Below, piece by piece: positions 32,196 to 40,346 of a stretch of DNA of 64,000 nucleotides. The notes below the pieces were generated by a model. The model had not been told where the DNA came from, made no database searches, and saw only the letters and a program-made list of their open reading frames with translations. This stretch comes from Bifidobacterium bifidum ATCC 29521 = JCM 1255 = DSM 20456 (lineage in GTDB: Bacteria > Actinomycetota > Actinomycetes > Actinomycetales > Bifidobacteriaceae). The stretch lies in contig NZ_AP012323.1 of assembly GCF_001025135.1 (NCBI RefSeq), positions 1,054,001 through 1,118,000 of the forward strand. The letters run 5' to 3'. Position 1 is the stretch's first letter. Each line of letters starts with the position of its first letter. Made by a program: the position numbers and the translations under genes.

Positions 32196-32540
32196 ATGAA
32201 GGAGATTCTGCCGCATTGGCGTTTCGGTCCGAACTCTCCGGTCAAGGACGTCGACGAGAAGCGGATGACGCGTGGCGACCGGGCGGTGGCGGAGGCGTGC
32301 CGTCGGGCGATGGAGAGCGAGACGTGGAAGGAGCTGGTGATCTTGGAATCGTTGGGCGTGCGCTTCACCGAACTGGTGGGCCGGTTCGTGTCCGAGGTCG
32401 CGTCTCCCGTGTTGGAGGCGATGCCTGGCGACGCTTTCCATCAGGGAGCGGCCGCGCAGTTGACGCACATGGTGAAGACCAGGGATGGTGGCGAGACCAT
32501 CCGCATCATCAAGACTCTCGCCGTGAAAGGTAGGCTCTGA
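32196..32540 (+). CDS. Early phage protein upstream of ssb
   Basis: 114 residues from ATG 32196 with GGGAGG upstream; the frame is open further left only because it runs through the tRNA-like RNA. Helical and charged ([40 protein letters not shown]). Its stop overlaps the ssb start. Possibly an ssDNA metabolism accessory, from position only. Confidence 0.6.
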   Translation: MKEILPHWRFGPNSPVKDVDEKRMTRGDRAVAEACRRAMESETWKELVILESLGVRFTELVGRFVSEVASPVLEAMPGDAFHQGAAAQLTHMVKTRDGGETIRIIKTLAVKGRL

Positions 32541-33070
32541 TGGCTGGTGAGACGATCATCACGGTGGTGGGCAATCTGACCGCGGACCCGGAATTGAGGT
32601 CGACGAAGAACGGCAGGAGCGTGGCGGGGTTCACGATCGCGTCCACTCCGCGCACGTTCGACCGGCAGTCGCAGCAGTGGGTCGACGGGGACGCGTTGTT
32701 CCTCCGCTGCACGGTGTGGGGTGATCTGGCCGAGCATTGCGCCAGTAGTCTCGCGAAGGGCATGCGTGTGGTCGCCCAGGGCAGGCTTACGCAGCATTCG
32801 TGGGAGGACGAGCAGCATCAGAAGCGTTCCTCCGTGGAATTGCAGGTGGATGAGATCGGCCCTTCCCTGCGGTATGCGACGGCGCAGGTGGCCAAGGCGC
32901 AGCGGGGTACGGCTGGAGCGTATGGCAATCCGTACTCCGCTCCGGCCGGCTATACGGGCGGGGCGGCCGCTGCGGATTCGTTGCCGCCGTCCGACCCGTG
33001 GGGCACCGACCAGGCCACGTCTTCCTCGTCGTTCGGCTCGTTCGGACAGTCTGCCGAACCGGAATTTTAG
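32540..33070 (+). CDS. ssb: Single-stranded DNA-binding protein
   Basis: 176 residues. OB-fold signature: [40 protein letters not shown] and [17 protein letters not shown] Gly/Ser/Pro-rich linker leads to an acidic end (SAEPEF), although the canonical DDxPF tip is degenerate. Phage replication protein that coats ssDNA. Confidence 0.94.
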   Translation: MAGETIITVVGNLTADPELRSTKNGRSVAGFTIASTPRTFDRQSQQWVDGDALFLRCTVWGDLAEHCASSLAKGMRVVAQGRLTQHSWEDEQHQKRSSVELQVDEIGPSLRYATAQVAKAQRGTAGAYGNPYSAPAGYTGGAAAADSLPPSDPWGTDQATSSSSFGSFGQSAEPEF

Positions 33071-33088
33071 AAAACCAAAGGATGAATC

Positions 33089-34486
33089 ATGGACATCACG
33101 ATAGAGAATCTGCAGGTCGACGACCTGCACGCCAATCCAAACAATCCACGCAAGCAGGTCGGCGACGTCGACGAACTGGCGTCGAGCATCCGAAGCCAGG
33201 GCATCAAACAGCCTTTATTGGTCACGCCGACAGGCGAGACGGGCATCGACGGACACAAACAGTACCGCGTCGTCATCGGCCACCGCAGGCTCGCCGCGGC
33301 CAGACAGGCGGGACTCTCGACCGTGCCCGCGATCGTCGAGGAGATGGACGCGCGCCGCGAACGCGAGATCATGCTCGTGGAGAACACGCAACGCTCCGAC
33401 CTGACTCCGATAGAGGAGGCCGACGGCTACCAAGGGCTTCTCGACCTGGGCGTGCACGTCAAGGAGATGGCCGAGAAGACGGGACGCAGCGACCGTTTCG
33501 TCCGCAGACGGTTGAAGATAGCCAGAATCCCGCAGGAGACGCGCGACATGTCCGCCGATTTCAGCCAACTGTCGCTCGACCAGTTGGACAAGCTCGCCGA
33601 ATTCGAATCCGACCCCGACATGCAACGCGAGCTCGCACGCGCCGACGATTTCGACTGTACCTACCAGCGGCTCTGCCGGGAACGTAGGAAGACCATATGG
33701 CACGACAAGGCGCTGGAGGCGCTCGCCAAAGCCGGAATCAAAGTCGAAAGTCTCCCCGACGGAAAGAACTTCTGGAACTGGCATCCGCACGGCTACAAGG
33801 CCGCCCACTCGTTCTCCGATATCAACACGGACTTCTGGACCTCGTTCATCAGGGAATCCGACTGGCCGGAAGCCAGAGTGTACTCGTATGAATACTGGTT
33901 CTGCACATACACGCCCATATCGGCCGACGAGCTCGAAAAAGACAAGGCCAAGACCGACAAGGACAATGCCATCAAGGCGCGAGGCAGGGAACTCAACCGA
34001 CAGGCCCGCGAATTCGAAGCCATCGCCAAAGCCAACCGCACCGCATGGTTGAAAGCAAACCTCCGCACCCTCACCCACGAACACGCGGAAACGGGAATAT
34101 GCCGGCTCGCGCTCGCGGACACTGTCGGCTGGAGGAGCGTGTTCCCGTACCAGTCATACAAGGGCGAGGATGTCATCAGGGAGCTGATCGCGTTCGGCTG
34201 GAGCCTGCCGATCACCGAGCATGACGACGAGCACTGGTCGCTGGAATGCAGGGAGAACCTCGACTCGATCCGCATGGTGCTGAAGGACAGGCCGCTTCGG
34301 ATTCTCGATGTCCTGGCCGCCAGATGGGAGTCGAACATCGGCTGGAACTACTGGCGCTCGCGGCATGGCGTGGACGATATGTGTTGCTGGTACGACGTGC
34401 TGGAACGTATCGGATATCGGGTCAGCGAGGACGAGAGGAAGGCGCTCAAGGGCGCGTACCTCGATGGAGGAGATGACGAATCATGA
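33089..34486 (+). CDS. ParB/Spo0J-like nuclease-fold protein
   Basis: 465 residues. The ParB N-terminal domain is clear: LHANPNNPRKQVGDVDELAS, QYRVVIGHRRLAAARQAGLS and EIMLVENTQRSDLTPIEEAD, followed by an HTH (KEMAEKTGRSDRFVRRRLKI). The C-terminal ~280 residues are phage-specific, with a charged coiled coil at about 285-335. It may bind and separate phage DNA or act in replication; no ParA is present, so partition is unlikely. The end overlaps the initiator gene by ATGA. Confidence 0.87.
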   Translation: MDITIENLQVDDLHANPNNPRKQVGDVDELASSIRSQGIKQPLLVTPTGETGIDGHKQYRVVIGHRRLAAARQAGLSTVPAIVEEMDARREREIMLVENTQRSDLTPIEEADGYQGLLDLGVHVKEMAEKTGRSDRFVRRRLKIARIPQETRDMSADFSQLSLDQLDKLAEFESDPDMQRELARADDFDCTYQRLCRERRKTIWHDKALEALAKAGIKVESLPDGKNFWNWHPHGYKAAHSFSDINTDFWTSFIRESDWPEARVYSYEYWFCTYTPISADELEKDKAKTDKDNAIKARGRELNRQAREFEAIAKANRTAWLKANLRTLTHEHAETGICRLALADTVGWRSVFPYQSYKGEDVIRELIAFGWSLPITEHDDEHWSLECRENLDSIRMVLKDRPLRILDVLAARWESNIGWNYWRSRHGVDDMCCWYDVLERIGYRVSEDERKALKGAYLDGGDDES

Positions 34487-35376
34487 GTATCCAAGCGTTG
34501 ACATGGGTTATCTACGGTGTAGCGTCGGACATCAAGCACGCGGATTTCCGCACGCTTCTCGTGCTGGCCGACCATGCCGACCCTCAAGGCATGGGAGCGT
34601 ATCCGAGCAGGAGCACGATCAGCCGGTTGACCGGATACAGCGTGCGTACGGTCTCCTACGCGTTGAAGAGTCTCGAATCCTCCGGGCTGATCAGCAGGGG
34701 AGACCAGCGCATCGTGTCCAACCTCGGCGGATACAAGCCGACCGTCTGGAACCTCAACATGAGCAGAGGTGCAAAAACTGCACCTCTCAAAAACGCCGAA
34801 ACACCAGTGCAACACGACTGCACACCAGCAGTGCAAACAGGGGTGCAAAAAACACGGACAGGTGTGCAAACAGGGGTGCAACATGATTGCACAAGAACCA
34901 TATCTAAGGAAGAACCATATATAGAACCTAGAGAGAGTAACGCGCGCGCGAGAAAACCAATCCCAATACCAGCCGACTGGAAACCCTCTGAAGAACACCG
35001 GGCGCTCGCCGACCGGCTCGGCATCGACTGCGACATCGAAGCCGACAAATTCCGCGACCGCGCACTCGACTCGGGAGCCCGCTCGGCCGACTGGAACGCG
35101 AAATACCGCAACTGGCTCGTCAAAGGCAAGGAACGCGGATTCGCCACGCCAAAGGATTCCAACGCTCGCCGACGGTTCACGTGGGGCAGCGAAGAGGTCA
35201 AACGCGTGCTCGGCCCGATCTCCTGCGAAGGCACGGACACGTACATGGAGCTCGCATGCAAGGTCGCCGACCTGCTCAACCAGGGCTTGGACCCGAACAT
35301 GCTGCGCCGTCAGCTCGCAAACGTGCCCGACAACGTATTGGCCGAACAATTGTTCGAACAGGAGGCGGCGGCATGA
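34483..35376 (+). CDS. Phage replication initiator with winged HTH and internal iterons
   Basis: 297 residues. The N-terminus is a winged helix (SRSTISRLTGYSVRTVSYAL, then KSLESSGLISRGDQR). A low-complexity middle with repeated GVQTGVQ/VQHDCT is encoded by DNA iterons, and the C-terminus (about 160-297) is a helical domain like those that recruit the host helicase. The arrangement is like lambda O: the initiator gene contains its own origin. Overlaps both neighbours by ATGA. Confidence 0.78.
   Translation: MSIQALTWVIYGVASDIKHADFRTLLVLADHADPQGMGAYPSRSTISRLTGYSVRTVSYALKSLESSGLISRGDQRIVSNLGGYKPTVWNLNMSRGAKTAPLKNAETPVQHDCTPAVQTGVQKTRTGVQTGVQHDCTRTISKEEPYIEPRESNARARKPIPIPADWKPSEEHRALADRLGIDCDIEADKFRDRALDSGARSADWNAKYRNWLVKGKERGFATPKDSNARRRFTWGSEEVKRVLGPISCEGTDTYMELACKVADLLNQGLDPNMLRRQLANVPDNVLAEQLFEQEAAA
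34767..34926 (+). other. Candidate phage replication origin (iterons plus AT-rich stretch)
   Basis: GTGCAA or its complement occurs about nine times. It includes an AGGTGCA/TGCACCT inverted pair (34767-34785) and two 18-base direct copies of GTGCAAACAGGGGTGCAA (34831-34848, 34864-34881), 33 bases apart. An AT-rich run follows with AAGAACCATAT twice. All lies inside the initiator gene. Confidence 0.65.
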
Positions 35377-35564
35377 ACGACATGACCATCGCACACATGA
35401 CAGGCATCCTCACATCGGCCATCCAAGCCGCCGACCGACTGGAACTCGACGCGCTCAAAAGCCCGGCGCTCGCCGATATGGACCTTGACCGCATCCGCGA
35501 TATCAAACGCGACTGCTCGACCTGCATCAACCTGCTCAACCAGCTCGGAAGGGAGCGACGATGA
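35373..35564 (+). CDS. Small helical phage protein
   Basis: 63 residues (HMTGILTSAIQAADRLELDA, DRIRDIKRDCSTCINLLNQL), overlapping the initiator by ATGA and the next gene likewise. No family recognised. Confidence 0.6.
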   Translation: MNDMTIAHMTGILTSAIQAADRLELDALKSPALADMDLDRIRDIKRDCSTCINLLNQLGRERR

Positions 35565-35965
35565 GCGACCGGCAATTCCAGGAATCAAAACGCATCGCCT
35601 TGCAACGTCAGGGCTGGCATTGCCTGCGCTGCGGGACGAACATCCACGACCCGTCACTATGGCCTGGACGCAGTGGCCATCACCGGCAGTTGCGCCGTCG
35701 TGCCGATCCCGCCGTGCGTGACCTGCCGTGCAACATCGTCGAACTGTGCGGTTCCGGCACGACCGGCTGTCATGGTTGGGCGCACGCGCATCCGGCCGAA
35801 GCGGAACGGTTCGGCTACATCATCCCGAGCTGGCGGGATCCGCTCAGCGTGCCGATACGCGACTGGAACGGCGACTGGTGGTGGCTGCTGTCTGACGGCA
35901 CGGCACAACGGCTCACACAAATCGAAATCATCGAATGGCAAAGCGATTGGAAGGAACAATCATGA
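35561..35965 (+). CDS. HNH-like nuclease
   Basis: 134 residues. Zinc or HNH-type pattern: CLRCG at about 23-27, SGHHRQLRRR near 38-47, NIVELCGSGTTGCHGWAHAH near 58-77. The distribution CxxC, HH, CxxxxxC-H-H fits the HNH fold seen in small phage nucleases. It may process phage DNA during replication or packaging. Confidence 0.68.
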   Translation: MSDRQFQESKRIALQRQGWHCLRCGTNIHDPSLWPGRSGHHRQLRRRADPAVRDLPCNIVELCGSGTTGCHGWAHAHPAEAERFGYIIPSWRDPLSVPIRDWNGDWWWLLSDGTAQRLTQIEIIEWQSDWKEQS

Positions 35966-36543
35966 GGAAACAAGACAAAGACCTGAACGTGAAGCCGGAG
36001 GCGCTGCTCTGGCTCGATTTCGAAACGACCGGTACGGACAGGGACGGCAGTCTGCCGTTGGAGGTCGGCATGGAATGCACCGACGTGCTGGGCGAACATT
36101 CGTATGGATCCCTGCATCGCATCATCAGACCGGACTATCTCGACCTGTTGGACATGAGCCCGATAGTGTTCTCCATGCACACGGACAACGGCCTCCTGTT
36201 CGAACTGTCGAACGGTTCCGCCGGGAACGACTGCGTGGGAGCGGTCGCGAACGCCGTGGAGGAGTATCTCGAATCCCTGTCGCAACGCTTCACCTTGGTT
36301 CCGGCCGGAACGAACGTGGACTTCGACATCGACTTCCTGAAACGTCTCGACCTGAACCCGGACAGGTGGCTGTCCTACCGCAAGTTCGACCTGACCACGC
36401 TCCGCCGGTATTTGAGGTTCATCGACTGCCCCGAAGACCCATACAAGACGCATGCCGGCACGCACAGGGTGCGCGACTGCATCCGACGCGACATCAACGA
36501 CTACATCCGATACCGCAAACTCCTGAAGGGAGCACGGCGATGA
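35962..36543 (+). CDS. DEDDh exonuclease, oligoribonuclease-like
   Basis: 193 residues. Exo I motif LWLDFETTGTD (D and E about 18-20), Exo II in PAGTNVDFDIDFL and Exo III with H in THAGTHRVRDCIRRD. These four acids and the His bind two metal ions for 3'-5' exonuclease activity. Gene context suggests a role in phage nucleotide recycling or RNA turnover. Start ATG 35962 overlaps the previous stop region. Confidence 0.86.
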   Translation: MRKQDKDLNVKPEALLWLDFETTGTDRDGSLPLEVGMECTDVLGEHSYGSLHRIIRPDYLDLLDMSPIVFSMHTDNGLLFELSNGSAGNDCVGAVANAVEEYLESLSQRFTLVPAGTNVDFDIDFLKRLDLNPDRWLSYRKFDLTTLRRYLRFIDCPEDPYKTHAGTHRVRDCIRRDINDYIRYRKLLKGARR

Positions 36544-36818
36544 CAACGAAGGGAAAAACCACGAAGACCGTATCCAAGGAGACACGACCGCGCAAATGGC
36601 GCAAACCAGTGCCATGCCCGACCTGCGGCAGCCGAAACATCAGATTCGACCCGTTTGCCCGGGCCGTCAACCGGAAAACATCCGCCATACGACAGTTCTG
36701 GGTATGCTCCTGCGAACGCCACGGCATCCTCATCCTCACCCGCCACACCGACCTCAAGGAAGCCATCCGCGCATGGAACAAGGAAGCCACCAGACAAGGA
36801 AGGAAACACTCGAAATGA
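36540..36818 (+). CDS. Lar-like zinc-ribbon protein
   Basis: 92 residues. PCPTCGSRNIRFD and FWVCSCERHG form a zinc ribbon, and DLKEAIRAWNKEA is the conserved end found in Lar-family restriction-alleviation proteins. If so, it could protect phage DNA against host restriction; this role is inferred from the family. Confidence 0.62.
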   Translation: MTTKGKTTKTVSKETRPRKWRKPVPCPTCGSRNIRFDPFARAVNRKTSAIRQFWVCSCERHGILILTRHTDLKEAIRAWNKEATRQGRKHSK

Positions 36819-37120
36819 GAAAACGCAAACCACTCGCACTCGCCGGCATCGGCCTGACCGCCATCACCATGTTCCTGCTCACACCGGTATTCCTCCTCGC
36901 GCTCGCGGGATGCGGGAGCACGCCTCACGAGCCGGAGGATTCGACCACGGAATCCGCCACCCGGTCGCAGTGCAGCTCAGACTCCAGCAAATTCCAGACG
37001 TGCACGGTCACGATGCCGGACACGAGGCGCGTCACCTGCGTCTTCTACAACGGCTATACCGAAGCGGCCATGTCCTGCGACTGGGCGCACGCTGACGGTG
37101 CGGACAAGGTGGAGGACTGA
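36815..37120 (+). CDS. Phage lipoprotein
   Basis: 101 residues with a signal peptide (LALAGIGLTAITMFLLTPVF) and lipobox LALAGC, so the mature Cys should be lipidated at the outer face of the membrane. The mature part is short, with four cysteines (CSSDSSKFQTC, VTCVFYNGYTEAAMSCDW). Small phage lipoproteins often give superinfection exclusion; here that is inference, weakened by its place in the early plus-strand operon. Confidence 0.75.
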   Translation: MRKRKPLALAGIGLTAITMFLLTPVFLLALAGCGSTPHEPEDSTTESATRSQCSSDSSKFQTCTVTMPDTRRVTCVFYNGYTEAAMSCDWAHADGADKVED

Positions 37121-37122
37121 TC

Positions 37123-37320
37123 ATGGCCGTCACGAAACGCAAGGCGGAGATGGTCGTCACGTGGCACGAGCGCGGCGTCGACATCGAGACAACATGCAGG
37201 ATGCTCGGCGTCACCCCGCAGGAGGCGAGCGCGATCATCCGCCAGCACGCCGCGGAGCGGGAGCGTCGGGAGCGGGCGGAGCGCATGCGCCCGAAATTCA
37301 TCGAACCGCCCATGTTCTAG
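37123..37320 (+). CDS. Small HTH-like protein
   Basis: 65 residues. DIETTCRMLGVTPQEASAII looks like a HTH of resolvase/homeodomain type; the C-terminus is a charged helix. Follows the lipoprotein gene by 2 bases. Confidence 0.55.
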   Translation: MAVTKRKAEMVVTWHERGVDIETTCRMLGVTPQEASAIIRQHAAERERRERAERMRPKFIEPPMF

Positions 37321-37363
37321 GCGCCTTTATACGCCAGTATACGTCTACTGAAGGAGCGTAAAA

Positions 37364-38113
37364 ATGGATCGGAACTGCCAGAACTGCGATAAGCCGGTCG
37401 AGGAGTCATGGACGTTGTGCAAGACGTGCCGGCGCGGGTACGCGCGGCTCCTGCACCGGCTGCGCGTCAACCTCCACCGGCTCCAGTCGGTCGCGCGCCG
37501 AGAATACCGTCTCACGGAGCCCGGCAACGGAGGCAGGCCGCAGGGAGGCGACGCGCCCGCACCCGTCGACCTGCACGCCGTCGACCTGCTCGACCAGACC
37601 GAGCAGGCCATCGAACAGGCATGCGCGGACGCGGGAACATGGCTCGGCAGGTGGCAATGGCTCGCAAAACGAGCGCCAGTCATCCTGCCCCTCCTGTGCA
37701 GGGCGTCGAACGCCGGATGGCACATGCGGCGCCTCACCCGGGCATGCGAGCGAATCGAGCGGATCGTCGACCGCATGCCACGCTCGCGTAGGATCGTCGG
37801 CATGTGCCCCGAATGCGGACGCGAAGTCCTCGCCGCGAAAGGCGAGACGCTGAGGCTCTGCAAATGCGGCAACCCCGTCAACGTGACCGAGCTGCGAGAG
37901 CAAAGCCGAGCCAAGGCCGAGGCAATGCACATCACCAAAACCCCGGCAGGCATGAGCCAATGGCTCAGGGAAAACTACGGGTACGAGGTCAGCCGCAAGA
38001 CGATAACCGATGCTTTGCGACGCGGGAAGCTGCCCGGCAGCAAGCCGGTCGAAGGCGGCTATTGGGAGTTCAGCATCCGCGAGATAGTGGCTTTCGCCAT
38101 GTCCAAGGCTTGA
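37364..38113 (+). CDS. Zinc-ribbon and HTH phage protein
   Basis: 249 residues. N-terminal CQNCDKPVEESWTLCKTC and a second ribbon MCPECGREV...LCKCG near 147-170 bind zinc; the C-terminus (WLRENYGYEVSRKTITDALR) is a winged HTH with a GKLPGSKPVEGGYWEFSIRE wing. Common in actinobacterial phages, probably a transcription or replication regulator. GGAGCG start site. Confidence 0.72.
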   Translation: MDRNCQNCDKPVEESWTLCKTCRRGYARLLHRLRVNLHRLQSVARREYRLTEPGNGGRPQGGDAPAPVDLHAVDLLDQTEQAIEQACADAGTWLGRWQWLAKRAPVILPLLCRASNAGWHMRRLTRACERIERIVDRMPRSRRIVGMCPECGREVLAAKGETLRLCKCGNPVNVTELREQSRAKAEAMHITKTPAGMSQWLRENYGYEVSRKTITDALRRGKLPGSKPVEGGYWEFSIREIVAFAMSKA

Positions 38114-38118
38114 CGGTA

Positions 38119-38135
38119 ATACGCATAATGCGTAT
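38119..38135. promoter_or_regulatory. Palindromic operator of hicAB
   Basis: ATACGCAT-A-ATGCGTAT, a perfect 8-bp inverted repeat with one central base, directly at the hicA start. HicB-type antitoxins autorepress through such sites. Confidence 0.7.
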
Positions 38136-38343
38136 GATAAGGGGTGTGAGGTTCAAGGAAATCGAGAAGATACTCCGCAAGGACGGATGGCGACTCTACT
38201 CGCAGAGCGGAAGCCACTGCCAGTACACGCACCCCGACAAGCCCGGAAGGGTCACCGTCCCCAAACACAGCGGAGACCTCGCGCCCTTCACCGTCAGATC
38301 GATATGGAAACAAGCCGGAATCAACGAAAGAAGAATCAAATGA
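38134..38343 (+). CDS. hicA: HicA toxin (mRNA interferase)
   Basis: About 69 residues. VRFKEIEKILRKDGWRLYSQ followed by GSHCQYTHPDKPG and RVTVPKHSGDLAP is the dsRBD-like HicA fold, with the active His in GSHCQY. It cleaves mRNA when not bound by HicB. The start is unsure: ATG 38134 lies in the operator; GTG 38146 fits family lengths better but AAGGGG is only one base away. Overlaps hicB by ATGA. Confidence 0.88.
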   Translation: MIRGVRFKEIEKILRKDGWRLYSQSGSHCQYTHPDKPGRVTVPKHSGDLAPFTVRSIWKQAGINERRIK

Positions 38344-38750
38344 AACTCGTCTACCCGGTCGTCCTCTACCCATCCGGCGTCCCCGGCGGGTACACCGTGC
38401 TCTGCCCCGACATGCCCGGCCTCGTCACCGAAGGCCGGAACCTGCCCGAAGCGCTCGACATGGCCGTGGACGCCGCCAGCGGTTGGGTGCTCGGCGAACT
38501 CGAGGAAGGACGCCACGAGCCGCACGCCACCAACATCGCCGACGTGAAACCCGACGAACCGGGCGGCATCGTCACCCTCATCAGCCTCGACATGGACTCC
38601 TACGCCGAAAAATACGGCAGAAAATCAGTGCGCAAGAACGTCACTATCCCCGCATGGCTCGACACGTTCGGCGAACAGGCCGGAATCAACTACAGCCAAG
38701 TCCTGCGCGAAGGACTCGAACGCCGATACAACGACCTCCAAAACGCCTGA
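38340..38750 (+). CDS. hicB: HicB antitoxin
   Basis: 136 residues. The N-terminal partial RNase H-like fold is YPVVLYPSGVPGGYTVLCPD with LPEALDMAVDAASGWV; the C-terminus is a ribbon-helix-helix or HTH (NVTIPAWLDTFGEQAGINYS). It neutralises HicA and should bind the palindrome before hicA. Its place in the prophage suggests a stability or anti-phage role. Confidence 0.88.
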   Translation: MKLVYPVVLYPSGVPGGYTVLCPDMPGLVTEGRNLPEALDMAVDAASGWVLGELEEGRHEPHATNIADVKPDEPGGIVTLISLDMDSYAEKYGRKSVRKNVTIPAWLDTFGEQAGINYSQVLREGLERRYNDLQNA

Positions 38751-38751
38751 C

Positions 38752-38919
38752 ATGCCCACCCCGCAATTCACCGAATGGCACACCGCCGAACATCTCGAAA
38801 ACGAAGAAGACATCAGACTGTATCTGGACGCCTGCAAGGCATACGACGACCCACGTCTGATGAGCTTCGCGCAACGGGAAGCAGCCAAAGCGCGAGAAAA
38901 CTTTTCCAAGCGGGAGTAG
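38752..38919 (+). CDS. Truncated HigA-like antitoxin (COG3636 N-terminus)
   Basis: 55 residues (TEWHTAEHLENEEDIRLYLD, ACKAYDDPRLMSFAQREAAK). It resembles the first half of COG3636 addiction-module antidotes (the DxxEYLxxEEDIxxYL pattern) but stops before the HTH. It begins two bases after hicB. Either a remnant or a short-form accessory to HicAB. Confidence 0.55.
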   Translation: MPTPQFTEWHTAEHLENEEDIRLYLDACKAYDDPRLMSFAQREAAKARENFSKRE

Positions 38920-38965
38920 GCTGCCGCCATCCCGTGGTATACTCCGTATCAGGATTAGTGTGAAT

Positions 38966-38995
38966 GCCCTAGGAGATGCGCTCTTCTAGGGCTTT
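38966..38995 (+). terminator. Intrinsic terminator after the HicAB region
   Basis: GCCCTAG and CTAGGGC pair around a 13-base loop, followed by TTTC. It closes the early plus-strand operon before the minus-strand cassette A. Confidence 0.7.
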
Positions 38996-39071
38996 CGCAT
39001 ATCCAGCCACAAGGGTTCGGGGCGCTGCTGCTCAAGGCCTGCGAGCGCTTCGCGCGGACATTCGACGCGGG

Positions 39072-39275
39072 CTAGTCCGCGTGCTTGCGTGGTCTGCCTC
39101 CGCCGACGCCCCGACCGGGACGCTTCGCGTTCCATCCGTCTATCGTCTCCGGGAGCCAGCCGCGCGTGCGGCCTATCATGGCGTCGGGTTCGGGGAGCTT
39201 GAGGTTGAGCAGGCCGCCACTGGTGATGCCGAGGCGTTCGGCGACCTGCTTGACGCCGAGGTATTCAGTCGCCAT
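39072..39275 (-). CDS. Cassette A gene 3: AlpA/MerR-like HTH regulator
   Basis: 67 residues from ATG 39275 with GGAGGAGCGACG upstream. YLGVKQVAERLGITSGGLLN is a HTH of MerR/AlpA type, followed by a wing (LPEPDAMIGRTRGWLPETID) and basic tail (RPGRGVGGGRPRKHAD). Overlaps gene 2 by 11 bases. Probably autoregulates the cassette through the palindrome at 39640. Not homologous to the XRE-type regulator in cassette B. Confidence 0.72.
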   Translation of the reverse strand: MATEYLGVKQVAERLGITSGGLLNLKLPEPDAMIGRTRGWLPETIDGWNAKRPGRGVGGGRPRKHAD

Positions 39276-39423
39276 CGTCGCTCCTCCAGCCCGCGAACAG
39301 GCCGGCAAGCCCGGCGGCCACGGCGAATCCCGCAGCCCCGTAGGGCTGGCCCGACGCCGCGAACATGGCGGATACGACGGCGAACAGCATGCTCATGATT
39401 CCCAATGTTCTCGATTTGCTCAT
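39265..39423 (-). CDS. Cassette A gene 2: two-TM small membrane protein
   Basis: 52 residues. Two Ala/Gly-rich hydrophobic segments (LGIMSMLFAVVSAMFAASGQ and AAGFAVAAGLAGLFAGW) separated by a short turn, with a charged end. It aligns without gaps to cassette B gene 2 over about 44 residues (shared LG, S, SG, AG, AG-R). The sequence before its ATG (CATGGGACATC) is the same in both cassettes. Confidence 0.68.
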   Translation of the reverse strand: MSKSRTLGIMSMLFAVVSAMFAASGQPYGAAGFAVAAGLAGLFAGWRSDDGD

Positions 39424-39453
39424 GATGTCCCATGGAATATAGGATTGGCGGAG

Positions 39454-39484
39454 GGGTTCCGGCTAATAGGTCTAGCCGGAACCC
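39454..39484. terminator. Hairpin between cassette A genes 1 and 2
   Basis: GGGTTCCGGCT/AGCCGGAACCC, 11 bp. The T-run is on the plus side (CGTTTTA). On the minus strand it lies between genes 1 and 2, where it could attenuate or stabilise transcript. Cassette B has a hairpin at the same place. Confidence 0.65.
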
Positions 39485-39487
39485 GTT

Positions 39488-39616
39488 TTACTTCTTCCTG
39501 CGTTTCCGCTTGGACCGGCCCTTCTTGTCGGGCTTGTCCCTGCGGACCTCGATCCAGATGGTCACCGCTATGGCGACCCAACTGGTGATGAGCTGCATCC
39601 AATCCCTGAGTTCCAT
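39488..39616 (-). CDS. Cassette A gene 1: single-TM peptide with polybasic tail
   Basis: 42 residues from ATG 39616 behind GGAAAGGAGGTGAC. One amphipathic TM segment (WMQLITSWVAIAVTIWIEV) followed by a tail with 13 Lys/Arg in 19 residues. Matches the plan of cassette B gene 1, which also begins at an almost identical ribosome-binding site. Could be a holin-like or small toxic peptide; nothing proves it. Confidence 0.65.
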   Translation of the reverse strand: MELRDWMQLITSWVAIAVTIWIEVRRDKPDKKGRSKRKRRKK

Positions 39617-39639
39617 GTCACCTCCTTTCCTTGGTCGAT

Positions 39640-39670
39640 ATATCTATAGTAATATAATTACTATAGATAT
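39640..39670. promoter_or_regulatory. Perfect palindromic operator of cassette A
   Basis: ATATCTATAGTAAT-ATA-ATTACTATAGATAT, 14-bp arms. It lies 24 bases upstream of cassette A gene 1 and between it and the divergent HNH gene. Very AT-rich for this genome, so it probably overlaps the promoter. Confidence 0.82.
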
Positions 39671-39725
39671 GCAAGGCGGGAGCACAACGACACGCCGACC
39701 ACGACGGTGGAGAGAGGTGGATGCC

Positions 39726-40094
39726 ATGCCCTCCGCGAGCCGACGCGAGCGCTGGTACACCAGCGACAGGCGGTACCGGCTGCCCTCCGACTGGGGGCGG
39801 CGCAAGGCCGCCGTCCGAGCACGCGCACGCGGCAGATGCCAGGCCGCCAGCCACGCCCCCGGATGCAACGGGGTGGGTACGGAGTGCGACCACATCGTCG
39901 CCGGCGACGACCACGACCTCGACAACCTTCAATGGCTGTCGCACGAATGCCACAAAGCCAAGACCGAGCGGGAGAACGCCGAACGCAACCGACGACGCAA
40001 GCTCATGAGACTGCATCCGAGCGAAAGACAACCCGGACTGCTAGACTGGACGCCACGCCGGGTGGGAGGGGACTCCCCGGCGACACCGGTATAA
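39726..40094 (+). CDS. HNH endonuclease next to terminase
   Basis: 122 residues from ATG 39726 with GAGAGGTGG upstream. HNH core: CQAASHAPGCNG, ECDHIVAGDDHDLDNLQWLS, HECHKAKT. In HK97-like phages the HNH protein works with the large terminase in cos cleavage, which suits this location before the terminase genes. Confidence 0.88.
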   Translation: MPSASRRERWYTSDRRYRLPSDWGRRKAAVRARARGRCQAASHAPGCNGVGTECDHIVAGDDHDLDNLQWLSHECHKAKTERENAERNRRRKLMRLHPSERQPGLLDWTPRRVGGDSPATPV

Positions 40095-40310
40095 CCGCCG
40101 GATAGCACCTCCGGTTGTGCATGCGCCTGAAATCCCCGTTTTTCCTCCTGCGTCGTTTTCCGCCGGTCTTGTCCCGTTCGCCCCTCCCGTGGCCGTTTCC
40201 TCGGCTCGCTGGGGCCTTCCACGTTCGCGCGACGCTTTCCTCGCCGTCCGTCTTTCACCTCTTCAAGCCATGTCACGTTATGAATAAAACGTTGGAATAT
40301 GGCCGTTATA

Positions 40311-40339
40311 TTGTTTTCTAAGCGATGTCACGATATAGT
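40311..40339 (+). promoter_or_regulatory. Promoter giving a probable leaderless late transcript
   Basis: TTGTTT (40311-40316), 17-base spacer, TATAGT (40334-40339). Transcription would begin about 40346-40347, exactly at the GTG that starts the prim-pol-like gene. The other 200 bases from 40095 to here hold no gene I can support. Confidence 0.55.
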
Positions 40340-40346
40340 GGATTGT

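Noticed and set aside
40115..40321. 68-codon plus-strand frame before the prim-pol-like gene
   Set aside because: No ribosome-binding site, no domain, Phe/Pro/Arg-rich composition; overlaps promoter sequence.
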